From contig JALJCS010000002.1 in NCBI GenBank assembly GCA_023055355.1, positions 86,887,001-86,951,000 of the forward strand: a stretch of DNA of 64,000 bases. The letters run 5' to 3'. Numbering within the stretch: position 1 is the stretch's first letter; each line of letters begins with the position of its first letter. The DNA is from Agelaius tricolor (Eukaryota > Chordata > Aves > Passeriformes > Icteridae). A model generated the notes under the pieces. That model was not told the origin of the DNA, did no database searches, and saw only the letters and a list, made by a program, of their open reading frames with translations. Made by a program: the position numbers and the translations under genes. Shown one piece after another: positions 39,922 through 53,600 of the stretch.

Positions 39922-42889
39922 TATACTATCCTAAACTTACCAACTGTCATTAAGCTTCAGGAGAGAAGAGACATGCCTGGGTCAACTCTGTATGCATCAG
40001 CTGAATTCAAATTAAATGTCCATACTGATGAAGAAAGAGCACTGGTTGTCTATATCCTGCATGTGCATTGCTTAGTGGGCCAGAAACCACAGCACAGACA
40101 CAGAAAAGCAGCAGCTCCACTCAGTTTCATACTGAGGTGTGTGTACATTTTTTGTATTGATGTGGGTGAATTTACCCTGACACACAGAGGGTAAAAAGTA
40201 AGGTTAGTACAGAACACAGAAGCCCAGTTGCAGGCTCCATTCACATCTTAATTGTTACCATATGTAAGACACATCCCTAAATGACCATCTGTCTCTACAG
40301 ACTTCCATTTTAATTTATCCCAGCCCAGCTTCCCAAAAGGCTGTGCTGCTCAGTGAACTGCTTTTTAAAACATTTTCAGTCTACTTTCAATATAAACTTC
40401 TAGGCTTGCATATTTTTCCTTCCCATAAAAACTACATGCTACTCAAATCCTGCATTGAAAACAGAAATCTTAAATTTTCTTTTGCCATTTTATGAGAGTC
40501 TACTATAACTCAGAATTTTGCAATATGAGTTAATTTACCTGGGGCCCTGTCAAAAACACTAAGATGACCTATCAGAGTTAAGATCTTCCATGAAGGTTAA
40601 GTGTCCAGTACATCAGTGTTTTGTAAAGTTTTCTATGGTCAATTAATACATTCAGTTGCCTTCCCATGGAGGCCTCAGTACCCTCTTCATTCAGTTAGGC
40701 TACTCAACTTCAAGGTAAGTTCTCAGAAATTAAGAAATTCCAATTACTTGTCATGTGGAAAACACACAACATGATTTTTTGATTACCTCAGAAATTAAAT
40801 TCATTAACTGGACAGAGACAAATCCACTTCTCTAGCATTCAGCTGACCAAGAGATATAAATTTCTTATTCCTGCAATTGCTTTCACACACAGGAAACAAC
40901 ACTAAGAAGACTTTCAGCATGTATAAGCAATAGTTAAAAATTCACACTATCAAACCCTAGCATTTTATACATTTATCTCATGTACAGATGTTTTTAGAGT
41001 GATCTAATCTTTATTTTAAAACTCTCAATCATCGTCAAGCTTTAACTACATTTGTAAATTCTTTCAGCAGAAGCACCATAAACTCCCCAAATGGTGGAAT
41101 TATTCAGTAGGTTGGTAGAACAGTCCATAATGACTGGGAAGTCCTTCAAACACAGCACTTCACTCACTGACATACAGGAATCACTAACACGACATAGGGT
41201 GTTTCTTGCACCTAATAACATTCACTACAGGTGCATCTACTTACTTTTAAAGCCTCAGGCCAAGCTCCAGCTCTCCTCAACTATGAACAAAGTTCAGGTT
41301 TTCTTCCTCTACCACAAGATTATAGGTTTGTTTCAAATTAGAGAGTCATACAGCAACTTGATGAGAGAACGATACTCCAAAAGGTCCTGTTGAGTAAGAC
41401 TAAAGCACAACCTTCTGGTTTAACTTCTGGCACATGGACAAAGGTCCAGGTGCATGTTTACAACAGGCAAAATCACTCTATCAAAAAGGCATCCACCCAG
41501 ATATCTTTGTACACATTGTACATGTGCTTTCAGCATACTTCAACTACAAGCAAAATGTCATCACTCCACCCAGTAGTTTCTCAGTTTGAGTCATGAACCA
41601 ATCATTGATTTCATATTAATGCCCAAGTCTGTAATTGTTTCCCAGGTTTATAATACGAACTGTGCTCTGCCCCAGCTACATTGTATTAACTCCTCATTTC
41701 CCTTTACTTTTCTCACAGGGAACACACAGGGAGTGTTTCAAAGGAACAGCTGCATTGCTATAAGAACAATCACACTATACCTTGCTCACTGCAGGACAAA
41801 AGAGACAGTTCTAATAAGTACTTGTCAATTTTATTGATGAGTTATCTAATGGCATACATTCATCTGGACCCAATGAAGTAGCACCATTACTTGTAGGAAC
41901 AAGTTATATGTCATGAAGCAATTGAGATCATGACAGAAAAAAATAAGGCAGGACAGCTTCTTTATTGTTACCATCAAAAGGCAGCAATAGAGAACAAAAA
42001 GTAAATCAAATCAAATTGAAAAGGAATACACAGAAAGGGAGAAAATTGCTTTGTATGCAACCAGGTTTGGCCTTCCACACAAACATTAAAGCTATGGAAA
42101 AATACTCATGATTTTTAAGATTCAAAGAGACATTAATTGCTTTCATATTTACAATATGCACAATATTCACTGATTCATTTTAAAGGAAGCTGCTTTGCTG
42201 CAACTTGTTGCCTAATTAAATAGGATGAGAAAAACAGGAAGCTGTACTAAACTGCACATGAGTTCAGCAAATACAGCAGGCTTTGCTAAAGTAAAGCAAC
42301 ACCACTACAGCTGTTTTAACCACAGAAAAAAAAATTTGAAAAACCTGTCCTAGACATGGTGGAAAAAAGCAAGCAAGGAAGCATATGGAGCACTTCAAAT
42401 GAAATGGGGAGACAGGGAAGGGCAGGAAGCGAATCTGAGGGTTTAAGTCAGCAGCAAAGAGCTTCATTAAACCTGCAAACTGTCAGCAAAGAAAAAAGGG
42501 CATTTCTTCTCATGTTTTCTCTGCCAGTTTAAACAAGGTCTCCTTCCAAGCACTTCCTGTGAAAGCTTGGCAAAAAAACTGCCACCAGAGGATTATAAAC
42601 ATTTTTAAAAAGGAGGATTTAGAGAGATCTAGCATCTCTTTCCTTATAACTGTACTAGTGAGCAGACAATATTTGGGCACTTGGGCTTCTGCAAGTGACC
42701 CCACCCCAAAAGATTTTACTTCTCTGTATGCTTGAATCACATCACTTAAGGAATACAATTTTTTCCAAATCTGTGAGCAGACAGTTCTGGTATCATAACA
42801 GTGAAAAATAATTTAAGTAGGTCTTAACATCAAAGAGTCTCTTTAGGCTTCTTTCATCCCTCCCTGAAAGAGACTAGAGGTGGGGGAAG

Positions 42890-42950
42890 AAAAACCACAA
42901 CCAAACAAAGGGGCAACAAAAAGAAAAAAAAACCACCACAAAACTTCCCC
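42890..42950. repeat. A/C-rich low-complexity tract
   Basis: A-rich with ACC and ACAAC words, including an A9 run, in intron 1. Confidence 0.7.
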
Positions 42951-43005
42951 TAAAAATTATACCATTTTAAGTGCTGCAGCCATGACAACATACTAGAAAA
43001 CTAAA

Positions 43006-43019
43006 ATATATATATATAT
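43006..43019. repeat. (AT)7 microsatellite
   Basis: Seven AT dinucleotides in intron 1; a T11 run follows at 43047-43057. Confidence 0.85.
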
Positions 43020-43932
43020 CCATCTGCCTTGCAAAAGAATCAAAACTTTTTTTTTTTGCCCAAGTAGCTTTCCCCAAATCAAATAATAAAAGTTTAATTT
43101 TGGCAAGGTCTCATATGAAGAACAATTTGCAAAAGAAATCAAAGCATCATTTATAAGGTTTGGAAAATGCAGTGTGTAAGACCAGTTTTACAGTAAAAAC
43201 AAACAGCTTTGTCAAAACATTTAAGGCAACTTCATTCAACTTTCTATTTCTAGTTAGCTATAAATTCTTGTCTGCTATAAACTCATTGTCTGTTTTAATA
43301 CATTTCAACTTCATGACTAACACAGATAATATAAATTTCCAAGATAAGAGATTGAACAGCAGACATAGTCAGGATATCCCACTTGCATTGTCATAGCATC
43401 ATCACTCTTCATTTAACAATTTTCCCCATAATTTTGACAGTTAGTGAGGCAAGAAAAATACAAAGCCAAAACACAACCAACAGCACCTGTGTAGGTTAGA
43501 TTTAAGCTACCTCCTTAAGAATTCTTAGTTAAAAGTCATCCATTCCCACTGATTTCACAAACACCATTGCCATTGTACGTTACATTATTAACAGCACCAG
43601 GATGGACCATCATGGTCCTGCTTACTTACAACGTGGCACAGTGTGGCACAATTTTCACACTCTGTTATACTCATCCTGGCATCATTTAACTTTATTAAAA
43701 TTCAACACTTTCATAAACTGACAATTAACAAACAGTTTTTGAAGGTTGTAAACAGGCACACTCTGTCATCACTGAACAGAAGCATCCTAAGTTGCTTTTA
43801 ACATCACCATTACATTTTTCTAACAGCTGTCTTCATTTCCTCACTACACACTGTACAGAACAGCTCAACTTCTTTCATTGTGTGGTACTTTCAAGCCTAT
43901 GACACTGACATGTAGAAGTATTAATTAGAATG

Positions 43933-43950
43933 GGTTTGTTTGTTTGTTTT
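43933..43950. repeat. (GTTT)n microsatellite
   Basis: About four GTTT units just upstream of the 5'-truncated CR1 at 43970. Confidence 0.8.
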
Positions 43951-43969
43951 GCATGAGCATGTAGTTTGA

Positions 43970-44690
43970 TTGTCATGTGGTTTTTATGTCACCAGCCTTG
44001 ACTTCTGTAAGGCCTAGGATATGGTCACACACAACATCCTTGTCACTCATTAGGGAGAGACAGGTTTGATGGATACAGGTTGGATGACAAGGAATTGGCT
44101 CAATGACCACATCCAAAGTGTTTGAATCAATGGCTCCACTTCCTGCGCCTGGGTCCAGGTAATCCCCTCTATCAAAAGGCTGGGGGATGAATGGATTGAG
44201 AGAAGCAGTTTCAAGAAAGCCTTGTGGATTCTGATTGCCAAAAAAAAAAAAAAATAAAATAAAAATCAGACATGAGCCAGCAATGTGCAGTTGCCAGTTG
44301 TACCCTTGGCTGCACCAAGTAAAGCGTGGCCAGCAGGCTGAGGGAGGTGAGGTCCCTCCTGTAGTGCTGTGTCCAATTCTGGGTCCCCAACATAAGAGGG
44401 ACATGGGTCTGCTGGAGCAAGTCCAGAGGAGAGTCACAAAGATGATCAGAGGGCTGGAGCACTCTCCTATCAAAGCAATCTGAGGGCACTGGGCTTGTTA
44501 AGTCTGGAGAAGAGAAGGCTCCAGGGGAACGTTATAGCACCTTCCAGTACCTATAGGAGGCTACAACAGAGCTGGAAAGAGACTTTTTCCAACAAGAGCA
44601 TGTAGTGATAAGACAAGGGGGAATGGCTTCAAACTGAAATACAGTAGGTTTAGATTAGCCATTAGGAAAAAATTCCCTATATTCAATGAT
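43970..44690 (+). mobile_element. internally deleted CR1 LINE fragment with embedded A-tract
   Basis: The fragment begins in the CR1 reverse-transcriptase region (CTTGACTTCTGTAAGGCCTA, ACACAACATCCTTGTCACTC, GACAAGGAATTGGCTCAATG). It then jumps over several hundred expected bases to TGCGCCTGGGTCCAGGTAAT and GGGGGATGAATGGATTGAGA. An A15 run plus AT-rich sequence (44240-44266) follows, then ATGAGCCAGCAATGTGCAG, AGCGTGGCCAGCAGGCTGAG, GGTCCCCAACATAAGAGGG and the pre-tail ATGTAGTGATAAGACAAGGG. It stops before the terminal repeat. The antisense frame of 166 codons across it has no meaning as a gene. Confidence 0.9.
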
Positions 44691-45603
44691 TTTAGAAAAT
44701 GAGGTTTTTAAAACCTAATCAAAATAGGATATCTAAATCCTAGTGTAGTCTCACAACAAGACAGAACTCTCCCAACAAACAAAACCTGCTATATTTTATT
44801 CTTTCCTGCCTCCCCCATCCCTAGTAAATCTTTTCTGTAGCACTTCAGAAAAACTAAGTTTTATATTAAGGACATTTCTTTAGGTATATTTCCCTCTTTA
44901 GTCCAAAATTCTTGCTTTGAGAATAAAAAAATCAGAAGATAATTTACCTGAAAAGTAAAATATATTACAAGAAGAAAGGAAATTATTATAATAAATTCAA
45001 GGTGGGACCTCTAGAATTCAAAATTCAAATCGCCTTCCTACAAAGAAAAGTTAATAATAAAAATTAACCCAGCAGAGACATAGTTCAGCTCTAATATAGT
45101 TATAACTTTACAGAATAAATTAGCTTTCTAGAAGTACAGATTGGTCATTTAAAAAGAATCACATAATTTTCCAACATTCGATAACTACTCAAACTATTCC
45201 TAAAAATCACACAAAGCCCCAACTTTGATAACTTTTTAACTACACTTTTGCAGAGATGTGAGTAGTATCCCATTTTCTCTATTAAAGTAGTCTCCCACTG
45301 AAAGAAAAAAATATCAATTTTCTTACACTGGTTTTTTTATTAGGTTTAAATGTGCTGTTTTTCCAAGAATAAGCTCACTGTAAACTCCTACCTGAAAACA
45401 CAAAAACACATTCATGAAACTAAACAACCACTTTACTTTGCCTCCTTATGTTCTAAAAGATTAAATCATGCAGTCCAAACAATTTTAAGGAGCCTACTTC
45501 TACAGTCAAGTGGAGTTTTGAATGTCTCTGAGGACAAGAGGTTTCACATTCTCTCTGAGCACTTGTTCACCAGACTCATGGTTCAAAACAAACAAGCCCC
45601 CAA

Positions 45604-45619
45604 AATAATAATAATAATA
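45604..45619. repeat. (ATA)n microsatellite
   Basis: About five ATA trinucleotides in intron 1. Confidence 0.8.
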
Positions 45620-45729
45620 GAAAACCACAAATACACCCCCTCAAAACCTTCTCAAAAGTAATCAGAATTTCTACTCTATCAGTTTTCTGCCTTTACATAT
45701 ACTACATACTTGGAGAAATCAATATGACC

Positions 45730-46490
45730 TTCCCTTAGTCTCTTGTCTAAGGCTGAAGAAGTCTAGTTTTCCCTCATTAAGTGATGTGCTCTAGGCCCTT
45801 AATCACCTTGGTGATCCTCACCTGGACTTGTGGCAGTCGGTAATTTCTTTCATGTATTGGTGAACCTCAAACACAGTACTTTAGATGTGGTCTCACAGTT
45901 CCTGACAGGGGGGAAGAATCACTATTTTCTAGCTGTAACTTGACTAACACAGCCCAGTACGTGGCTGGCCTTTGTCACTGTGAACCCACACTCAACAGCT
46001 CATGCACCTGAGTCCAAAGTTCTTCCTCAGAAAACTGTCCTCTGGCCAGCCTGTACTGCTGCACATGGCAGCTCCATCCATCCTGGGGCAGGATTTCATA
46101 TTTCTCTTCAATGAGTCACACAAGGCTCCTTCTGTATCAGGCCACTTCTCCAGGTCCCACTGAAGGGTGACTGCTGCCAGCAGATTGAACAACTTGGTAT
46201 GGTCCAAATAAACTTGATGAGATCACACTCAAGCCCACCATCCACCCAATTAAAAGACACCAAATGGCTCTAATCCCAAAACTGATCCTGGAAGGCACTG
46301 GTGCCACTTGCAACCGGATGCCAGCTGGACTTTGCTTCATTGATCCCCCTACTCTGGCTTGGCCACCCAGCCCATGTCCCACCCACCCTGCAGATCCCTT
46401 ACCTGCTCCATCTCTCACCAGCTGGGACAGAAGGCTCCCACAGCACACCATGCCTAAGGTCTGACAGTCCTACAGACTCTTGTTTAGCAG
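45730..46490 (-). mobile_element. old CR1 LINE internal (RT region) fragment
   Basis: On the minus strand this follows the CR1 ORF2 RT region. Plus-strand landmarks, in reverse-complement order, include CACTCAACAGCTCATGCACC, CTGGCCAGCCTGTACTGCTG, CACTTCTCCAGGTCCCACTG, GCCAGCTGGACTTTGCTTCA and TTGGCCACCCAGCCCATGTC. Divergence is high and indels are many; the boundaries are approximate. Confidence 0.72.
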
Positions 46491-49446
46491 GAAGTTACCT
46501 CCAGTACCATACTGATTTTTAGCTCTTAAGCAAGAGAAAACCAAGAAATTAAAATACTCTACTGGCATTGAAAGTTTCTATTTCTGCATCAGAAAGAGTT
46601 TTATATTTCTTCTGTTAAGAAATGTTACAAGAAGGATAAAACAAGAAAGGTCAAGATAGAGGTGGCTATTTAGAAGAAAGAAAAAGCATACACTTTCCAG
46701 CTTAACCACAGCAACAGCACAACTTCAGGCCTCTCTTTTCATCACTGACTAAGAGACAAGAAGGCCACGTGCACCCACATGCACATCTACGTGTGTAAAG
46801 GGGGAAATGAAATCCTTACATTTTGTTGCTTTTTCACGGGATCATTAAAGGATCCATAATCACCACAATCAAGCCCACTGCACTCCAAAATCTTACTTGT
46901 CACGATGCTTATACAAAAGCTCAGCATTAGCCCACTGATAGAGATATTTACAAGCCATTACATATAGCTATAGATAAATAACACAGATCAACACTCTCTC
47001 TTTAGAAATATAAAATAACTGTTTGTTGCACTTCTCAGCAGGGAGTGGACTTCAGCTGCACTCCTTCAGGAAAGGAAACTCATGCCATTATCTCAGGGGG
47101 TTTCCTTTCTACTCACCAGTAAAATTTAGACCTCTTGGCCAGTATCAAACAAACCTGGCTGAACAGTCTCTAAGAGAAGTACCAAAATATGCTACTAACT
47201 GGACTCTGAAAAGTTTTCCATGAGATATAAAAACACTATTAGTTGAGAGCCCTTTTTTTAGAATATGGTTATACTGTCTACCTTTGCACTTAAACAATAC
47301 TGATAATTAGCATTCTCAGCTTGATTCTGCCTAATGGTTTTATTGCAAGGCACTATTCCATTCAAAATGAGATGCTATGATCTTTCTTACAATTATCCTC
47401 TGTAAATTTGCTTCACATCTGCTGTTTAAAAGTATTAAAAGCCATCTTTATTCATATTGTTACAAATCACAAAGACAGTTATGAAAATTGAGTTTTACTC
47501 TTTGTACTAAGAAACATACTGGAAATTAAATCAACCAATCTCATTCTGTTCTGAATCATTCATGTGCAGTCCTTCAGTGACACCCTGCTGAAATACAAAC
47601 ATGGCTTTGTGGGTTGTTTCCCCCTCTCTGTTTTCTTCAAAGTACTTTTTCATTGCTCTTTAACTACGGAAGGTGTCTCCACAGGACTCAAACCTAAAGA
47701 TTAAACTCAGCTTTAAGTTGTGTCACTTTAAGTGTCTCCCCTCCATCAGGGCCAAGTTCCCATGACTACATGGTACACACTCTGTCAGGGTTTATCTGCA
47801 CAGCATACTGAACAGAGTGCACCAAAGAGCACTTTCACAGCTTCCTAACTGATGAGTAAACATGAAGAAGATTGTTGGGAGTTCAAAACAAGAAGCAGTA
47901 CTTCTCAAAAAAACATATGAGGTACCAAATGCACTAAGTACTTTCATAAATATGCCTAAAATGAATACAAATTCTCAAAAGGCAAAGCTAATTCATCGTC
48001 CATGACTGAAACTTTGAGCTACTAGCGAGCGTTTCTTATTTTTCCTAACATCAGTCACATTTAAGTATAAGGAGATTGCCTGCTTATTACAGACAAATGC
48101 TTTGACTGCTATCAAATGAAGGGTAAAACTGATTACACACTAAATGAATAAATACTGTAGCATGCAAATATAAAAGCATCCTCAGCTGCATTTTAAATAC
48201 AATACACTGCTGTCAACTCCATCTGTATCACATTTTCAGTACTGTGATTGGGAGCCACCCATGTGCTCCCACTGTGGCCTCTGCATTTCAGAATGCTCAC
48301 ATGCCCATCTTTACATCTCTGCTGCAATTTGTCATTCAATGCAAAGCAGCAACAATTATCCTGAGTTTTATTACCTACACAAATAAATTTTTCTAATCCG
48401 TTATTTTTAGGATGGTTTGCTATCAAAAGCATATTTCCTCAAAAACTGAAGGTTGCTTGTGGTCTGTTACATAAAAAACCAGCTCTGAAGTACAAAGCTC
48501 TCTATGATGCAAGACTGCTTCTAACTGCCATAAGTAATAATTTACAAGATTAGGAAAAGCTGAGTTTGGATGCTGTTGGAGCTCCCTGGATTCACCCCCT
48601 AAAAATAAAAATATATTTTAATTTAAAAATGGAGAAATGCAAAGAATAGAATGTTCTAATGTATTTGTTGCAATTATATAGAAGTGATGCTTCAAAAGAA
48701 ATTAAGTGACAGAAATTTTTTCTATTATTTATTTCTCTTGACACACACAAAATAGATCCTACTCATCACAGCCCAGGGTAATGAACAAAGTCTATGCAGA
48801 ATACCAGCAAAAGTTGAATCAGAATGGAAATGCTCCTGTTCTCATGCATGGTTTCACCTGCCTCCCTTGATAGAACACTTTGTCACTGGAAAAGGATCTT
48901 GGGGTGGAAAAGTGTATGGAATCACCACAGAAGATCTGATGTTATAGCAGTCTCAGAGCTATACAAGTTTCAACAAAATTATAAGGAGGAAAAATGCTGT
49001 CTCCTCATCCTCATGCCAAAAGTCCCTTCTCACAGCAGAATAAGAAATAAATGCATAAACTGAAGCCCACAGGGAAAGCTACATATGGGAAACTGTGAAA
49101 ATGATTCATACACAACACATTTTGAAATAAATTTTTTTAAAAAGGCAAAGCAAAAAAAGCAACAACCCCATACTTTCCCCTTTCCCATCTCTAATCTTAG
49201 AGATGTGTCCATGACATGAAGAAGAACATGAGAAATCTCCTTTCAAGCTATGTTAGATTACACCAGACTTGCACCAAGAACAACAAAATGTGTATGAAGC
49301 TGAGCAGCAGCCAGACAGTCATTCTTTTAGTGATGTATATGCACACATCTGTTGTGGGACCAGCCTAGACTGACAGACTGCTGTGCGCAGGCAGATCAGC
49401 ACAGTGAGAAACAAAATGAGCAACAATCATTGCAGGAATAATGTTG

Positions 49447-49500
49447 GTTTGGGTTTTTTGTAATTAAAAACCAAAACATAACAAAACCAAAACCAAAACC
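49447..49500. repeat. T/G then A/C low-complexity tract with inverted symmetry
   Basis: GGTTTGGGTTTTTT is followed after a short AT spacer by AAAAACCAAAAC and further AAAACC units, so the two halves are roughly reverse complements and could fold on themselves. Confidence 0.6.
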
Positions 49501-50227
49501 TGAAAGCAAATGCAAACGTATCTGCAGCCAATCTAATTGTCAGAAAACTAATTTTGAGTTTTCAGCTTCTCACTCAAGTGGAAAAGAAAGGAAGAAATAA
49601 CATTAATCATTTAAGATGTTCAAGTGTTACAGAACTACAACAGTGAAACAGACATTAAACTGCAAAATCAGCGTCATCCCAACTGAAGCTATTCTTTATT
49701 TTATCATCAGCTTCTAGCTGTCCCTTCATATCTACCAGCCTGACTAAAGAGAATTTAAATATTTAAGCTTAATCTCTGTCTCCAGACAGTCCTGCACAAC
49801 ATCTGCTACTTTAAGAGAAAGACTCAGAACTGCCTGGTCATGATAACTGAGCTATCCCTTGAGTGCAAAGATGTCCTTTCAGCTGGAGCTGGGACACAGC
49901 AGAATGATAATCAAGACAGTCTTGTGGTGATCCCACATGTGCACTACTTATTCTCAGAACAGATGTCATCATTCTCTAAAAATTCCAGCTAGCTCACAAA
50001 GTAATATTAACTCAGTGATTAAAATCAACTTTTCAAAATCTATTTGAGTAATACAAATCATGGAGCTTCTGTGGATATAAAAGCATGTCTGGTCAAAACA
50101 AAGCAGAGGCTGTATTTTAAGAGACTGTATCAGTGATCTGTCTGTATTTACCATTTAGGCTTTTTACTTTAAAAAAGTAATTAGCCATCCATTTATATAT
50201 GCAATAATTCCCTCTTCATATGATCAT

Positions 50228-50632
50228 TACAGATTCATATAATGGTTTGGGTCAGAAGAGACCTTAAAGAGCATCAAGTTCCACCCCTGCCATGGGCAGG
50301 GACACCTTCCACTGGACCACGCTGCTCAAGGTCCCATCCAGCCTGGCCTTGAACACTTCCAGGGATGGGGCACTCACAGCTCCTCTGGGCAGCCTGTTCC
50401 AGTGTCTCACCACTCTTACAGTAAAGAATTTCTTCCCTATATCTAATTCAGTTTAAAGCCATTCCCTCCTTCCTGACACTCCACACCCTTGTAAAATGTC
50501 CCTCTCCAACTCTCTTGCAACCACCTATAGGCCCTGGGAGGCTGCTCTAAGGTCTGCCCAGAGCCTTCTCTTCTACAAGCTGAAAACTCCAACTCTCTCA
50601 GCCTTTCTAAAGAGCAAAGGTGTTGCATTCTA
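50228..50632 (-). mobile_element. CR1 LINE 3' fragment (about 400 bp)
   Basis: Reverse complement of the CR1 tail. The plus strand shows AATGGTTTGGGTCAGAAGAG, ACCTTAAAGAGCATCAAGTT, TGCCATGGGCAGGGACACCT, GGCCTTGAACACTTCCAGGG, CTGGGCAGCCTGTTCCAGTG, AAGAATTTCTTCCCTATATC and finally CTTCTCTTCTACAAGCTGAA. Same general subfamily as the 20.1-kb copy, but lying in sense with ASAP1. Confidence 0.93.
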
Positions 50633-53600
50633 AAAGAAACCTCCCACCTGCATGCAGAAATATGTTAAAAATACATTTTTTTACATGAATGTCAGATTAT
50701 GCTGAAGAAATCAACAGAAAGGAGTACAGATTGCAAATTCTCTCAAATTTGACCTATAGTACAATATAATGGTTGTTTCTCTCTTTATGAGTTTGAGAAA
50801 AAACCCTATTATTTTAGCAATAGAATGAACTTGAAAATGTGTGTTTACTTGGAGGCAATTACACAACACTCATGCTCTAAAAAAAATATATTATAAAACA
50901 ATCTTGCAGCTCTTGTTAATTACTGTTAAAGAGGCCTAAGCCTGGCTAGAAATATGGCAGGGTCTTTTTTTTTTATTTTGGTGTGTCTGGATGATAAAAA
51001 TCAAATCTTGGTCTCTTGAAAGGAGAGAAAATCTTCATAAATTTCAGTAGTTTTAAACAATGTAGCATGAAATTTTCCTATTCAATAAACTGCTATAGAG
51101 TAGCATGTTCTTTCAACTGTCTTTGATTAATATTATGACAGATTTAAATAAAGTTTGGGTGGAAGATTTTCTTTTGTTTTGTCTTTTATTTAAATTAGTT
51201 GAGAACAGAGAAGTCCTTTGGAGGAGCTCTTCCATGGTTCTCATTTTGTGAGGTATGTCTTTGTGCTTTGTTAGGCCTTCCACTGAAAACTTATTGAATG
51301 CAAACTCAACAGAATCAGTAAACATGTCTGCTCTGATTTTTCAGTTGAAACTTGTTCCAAAATTGCATATGACTGGATGCAAAATCTCCTCTGAAAATGA
51401 TTTATATACGAAAAAGAGTGGTAACTAGGAGATAATATGTAGCAATTCACTCAGCTGAACACACTGCCCCTCTACTGATGGACAAGCAAGTGAGAAAATC
51501 AGCAAATGAGTCCATCACCTCTTATTATTTCAGAAAACTTGTTAGTTGTGATGCAGGAACAGTAAGTTGAACAATTTTTTAGTAACTTCACAGAACCAGG
51601 TAAAGGCATCCACACAAAACCACTTCTTTTTCGTCACATTCTTTATGAAAAGGTTTTTCTTATCTAGCTACTGATCTGAGCTACAGCAGGAACTACAATG
51701 GACTCAGAGGCTGGGAAACAGAGCTAACTTTCATGAAATCTATTTAATTTCCCTTGCATTTCTGTTCAGAAAATAGTTCCAGTTTGCAACACTGCTTAAA
51801 ATAAAGAAAATAATTAGTTAATCCACAAACTAGCTTATGGTCGCAGAGGTAGGTGCAGGTTGTGCTGAATTAAATTAGCAGTAAAATAACCTCAGATCCT
51901 TCAGGCAGCAGCGCCATAACAGCACGGAGCCTGACACTGCCTGCAAAAGCCCAGAGAGAGCTCCAGCCCAGATGCAACATTCAGTGAAAAATCAAACAGC
52001 TGCAAGGATGGAACCATCCCCTTTGCCTTAACACAGCAGGCTCACCACTGAAGTTCAGGAGCTGCTTGAGGAGTTCTTAGGTCACTCACAACACATCAAC
52101 AACAGCAGCAGGAGCTACAGAACACCCACTTCAACCATTGGTTTTAATCCCGTGTTTCACAGAACTCACTGCTTTAGGTAAGCAGGTGTAGAGAAACCAA
52201 CCCAGCTTGAAAGCAGCAGCAGTAAAACTGTGTCTTCACTGTAATTGTAGCTCGCATGCACAAAGACTCCAAAGGAGCCTTTTGCTAGCCACATCCTGAC
52301 TGTATTTCCCCATGCAAATTATTAACTATAAATTTGGGAGAGTTGCAGATTTTTTGCACATGTTACAGTAGAGCCTGTTTAAATCTTGTTTCCCACCAAA
52401 TAAAGCTTTTTTGTATTTACAGATAATAAAAAAATAATGCAAAACAAGTCCAGTTTAAACTGCAATCAGTTCAAATAGGGCACATAAAACAGTTATACAA
52501 ACAAAAGAAATTCAAAGAAGAGCAACACAAGCAACAGAAGTACCCACCATTCTTTATTCCTCGATTTATTGTCAAATCTGACATAAAAACTTCAAAAATA
52601 CACACAGTCCACACAAATAGTGAAGAACACTGTGTATTTATCTTCTACATTTTGTTTCTCTTTGGAAAGGCATTATCACATTCAGCCTGTACCGATGTAT
52701 CTCCCAAACCATGAAAGCATTGCACTGTATTCTTACCCTAGAAGTAAGTCACCAGTGATGACAAAATATGTATTATTTAACTCTGTGCATGCTGTCAAGT
52801 GTATTAATAAGCATATCAATGTCTGTACCTATTTCACATAGTTAAGAACAGGGGGCAGCAATTCTGTCGAACACTAACCTAACAGGTTGATTCTTGAGAA
52901 ATTTATCATGGCTTAGTTACAAGAGAAAAGAAAAACCAAACCAGTTACAGTTATGAAAAAGTTACAGATGTTAATCTAGGTTACATAATAAAAAGAAAAT
53001 AGATAATTCTAAATGTGAACTTACAATCACTCTCGTCAGTTGCCCCAGACAATAGCACTGTTACAGTTTTGAACATAGACAGTTTTTATATTAAAACTTC
53101 AGCTGATCTGAATCGTGTGGCATTATATTTCCATACCCAAGACTATCAAGCAAAAACCATAATTAAATAATTAATACTCTTTCCTTGCATACCAAATGTT
53201 TTGCTCATGCCAACACATTCAGCAGAAGTAAAAGACTCTATTAAATCCATCTCCTAGATACGCGCTGGCTCCTGAAGAATCGACAAATACTTGATGAACT
53301 AAGTGTATAATCCAAAATAACAACTAACTGCAACCTCTGCAACAATAGCAAAAATCTGTCTTCTTTCAGTGTCATCATGCTTGGACCTTCAAGCAAGCAA
53401 AAGGCAAGAGAAGAGCGGTACACTGTCTTCTTTTAAAGTCATTTGGAAGACATTTCCTCATAACCACTGACCTAGTCCATAGGAAATCACTCTGAAACAT
53501 CAAATAGGAAGCAGTGGACTGATATTCCTTGGAAACCAGCTCTGGAAGTTTACCCATTTTCATGGTCCTATTTCTTGACAGCAGAGCAGGGTGAACATTT

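Noticed and set aside
43973..44473. 166-codon minus-strand open frame
   Set aside because: It runs antisense through a decayed CR1 copy and crosses the A-tract; no protein family is resembled.
49447..49500. Interstitial telomere-like repeat
   Set aside because: The T/G words are irregular and lack consecutive TTAGGG units.
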